DNA of 5,562 nt from positions 1 through 5,562 of the forward strand of contig JAGWMT010000217.1 of the NCBI GenBank assembly GCA_028871595.1, read 5' to 3'. The notes below the pieces were generated by a model. It did no database searches. It was not told where the DNA came from and was given only the letters and a program-made list of their open reading frames with translations. The position numbers were made by a program, and so were the translations under genes. Positions 5,289 to 5,562 of this stretch are shown here, one piece after another; within the stretch, counting starts at the first letter, position 1; each line of letters starts with the position of its first letter. Origin of the DNA: Elusimicrobiota bacterium (GTDB taxonomy: Bacteria > Elusimicrobiota > Elusimicrobia > UBA1565 > UBA9628).

Positions 5289-5301
5289 CGAATGGTTAGC
5301 G
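5228..5301. repeat. GC-rich imperfect palindrome, weakly attC-like
   Basis: The inner stem is CTGC (5243-5246) with GCAG (5282-5285), and CGCGCGCC (5249-5256) with GGCGCGCG (5271-5278), around a 14-nt loop. A single extra T at 5279 is unpaired. Outside it are AAC (5232-5234) and GTT (5295-5297), 8 and 9 nt from the stem. The left box TCTCAAC and right box GTTAGCG only partly match the integron consensus (RYYYAAC...GTTRRRY). The TAA stop of the ribbon-helix-helix fragment lies in the right box, as is common for cassette genes. The palindrome is certain; the attC reading is speculative. Confidence 0.3.
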
Positions 5302-5434
5302 TGCGACTGCCGCCTGCGACTTGTGAAGTCCGTCCAGGATAAACATACGCATAAGGACCTGGTAGGGCACACCGCGCCACTCAGCGAGTGCCTTCAGTTC
5401 GTTGATGGTGCTTTTGTTAACGCCGTTTGAAGAA
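5296..5434 (-). pseudogene. C-terminal fragment of a CopG/BrnA-like ribbon-helix-helix antitoxin
   Basis: A minus-strand frame ending at TAA 5298-5296 reads VNKSTINELKALAEWRGV, then PYQVLMRMFILDGLHKSQ. This is the helix-turn-helix half of a ribbon-helix-helix protein: helix LKALAEWRG, turn VPYQ, helix VLMRMFILDGL, as in CopG-type antitoxins of BrnTA and related toxin-antitoxin pairs. About 45 residues remain. No ATG, GTG or TTG start exists between the conserved part and an in-frame stop at 5457-5455, and the upstream DNA is the repeated putative IS end. The gene is therefore 5'-truncated. No toxin gene is seen with it. Confidence 0.6.
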
Positions 5435-5450
5435 TGTCCAGAAATCGCCG
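5435..5450 (+). repeat. Direct repeat copy 1
   Basis: TGTCCAGAAATCGCCG, identical over 16 bases to the copy at 5485-5500; the two starts are 50 bp apart. It lies directly at the point where the ribbon-helix-helix reading frame loses its beginning. Confidence 0.9.
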
Positions 5451-5484
5451 GTCGTTAAGGGCCGTAAGCTCGCGCCGTCGATCG

Positions 5485-5500
5485 TGTCCAGAAATCGCCG
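5485..5500 (+). repeat. Direct repeat copy 2
   Basis: TGTCCAGAAATCGCCG, a perfect match to 5435-5450. A shorter TGTCCA follows at 5507-5512, giving three TGTCCA units within 78 bp in the same orientation. Confidence 0.9.
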
Positions 5501-5562
5501 CGGAGCTGTCCACCTACTTTTCGTAGCCCGATAGACGCACGCTTCTGGCAGGGGGCCCCTGC

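Larger units (their letters stand above)
5435..5562 (+). mobile_element. Probable insertion-sequence end running off the window
   Basis: From 5435 to the window edge there is no credible gene. Three spaced TGTCCA units (5435, 5485, 5507), two of them within 16-bp identical repeats, resemble the multiple terminal repeats of IS21-family elements, whose ends begin with TG. The first unit abuts a truncated gene, as expected for an insertion point at 5434/5435. The transposase would lie beyond 5562. The family name is a weak inference. A palindrome GCAGGGG-G-CCCCTGC ends the window (5548-5562). Confidence 0.35.

Noticed and set aside
5548..5562. Palindrome GCAGGGG-G-CCCCTGC at the window edge
   Set aside because: It is cut off by the edge, GC-only in its core and without context; it could be chance.

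Overview
The window is GC-rich, densely packed bacterial DNA. It uses GTG and TTG starts, 4-base stop/start overlaps and Shine-Dalgarno sites, and has one textbook Rho-independent terminator. The organism cannot be named from this sequence. A free-standing bacterial SWIB protein and a secreted Cys-rich HExxH protease would fit groups such as Elusimicrobiota, Bdellovibrio/myxobacteria-like lineages or relatives, but that placement is a guess.

Left part (1-2886, + strand): a tightly coupled run of genes. It begins with a possible C-terminal tail of an upstream gene, followed by an alpha/beta hydrolase, a MOSC-domain protein, a stand-alone cyclic-nucleotide-binding (cNMP) domain protein and a NUDIX hydrolase. 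The genes are separated by 1 nt, a 4-nt overlap, 10 nt and a 4-nt overlap. A hairpin sits on the NUDIX stop codon. After it comes an 85-aa SWIB/MDM2-domain protein with its own strong ribosome binding site, then a strong terminator. The MOSC gene has clearly different codon choice from its neighbours.

Middle (2901-3947, - strand): a secreted zinc metalloprotease (signal peptide, HELGH plus ExxxD, eight cysteines), convergent with the SWIB gene. It has a recognisable sigma70-like promoter, a palindrome in the promoter spacer, and a 5' leader stem-loop that touches its Shine-Dalgarno sequence.

Right part (3969-4919, - strand): two unrecognised small genes that look like one operon, a 110-aa Cys-rich zinc-ribbon-like protein followed by a 144-aa protein. 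Directly upstream of them lies the C-terminal third or so of a VOC/glyoxalase gene whose beginning is missing.

Far right (about 4918-5562): a rearranged, lower-GC patch made of pieces. It holds an XRE-family (HigA-like) regulator whose 3' end runs out of frame into the VOC remnant, a GC-rich palindrome with some attC-like symmetry, the C-terminal end of a ribbon-helix-helix (CopG/BrnA-like) antitoxin with no start codon, and then repeated TGTCCAGAAATCGCCG units that look like the end of an insertion sequence continuing past the window. This is the most unusual part: at least two breakpoints (near 4918 and 5434) have cut genes and left orphan antitoxin-type regulators. I found no tRNA, rRNA or CRISPR array. 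I did not identify a complete new defence-type system; the best candidate for something undescribed is the zinc-ribbon plus 144-aa gene pair.
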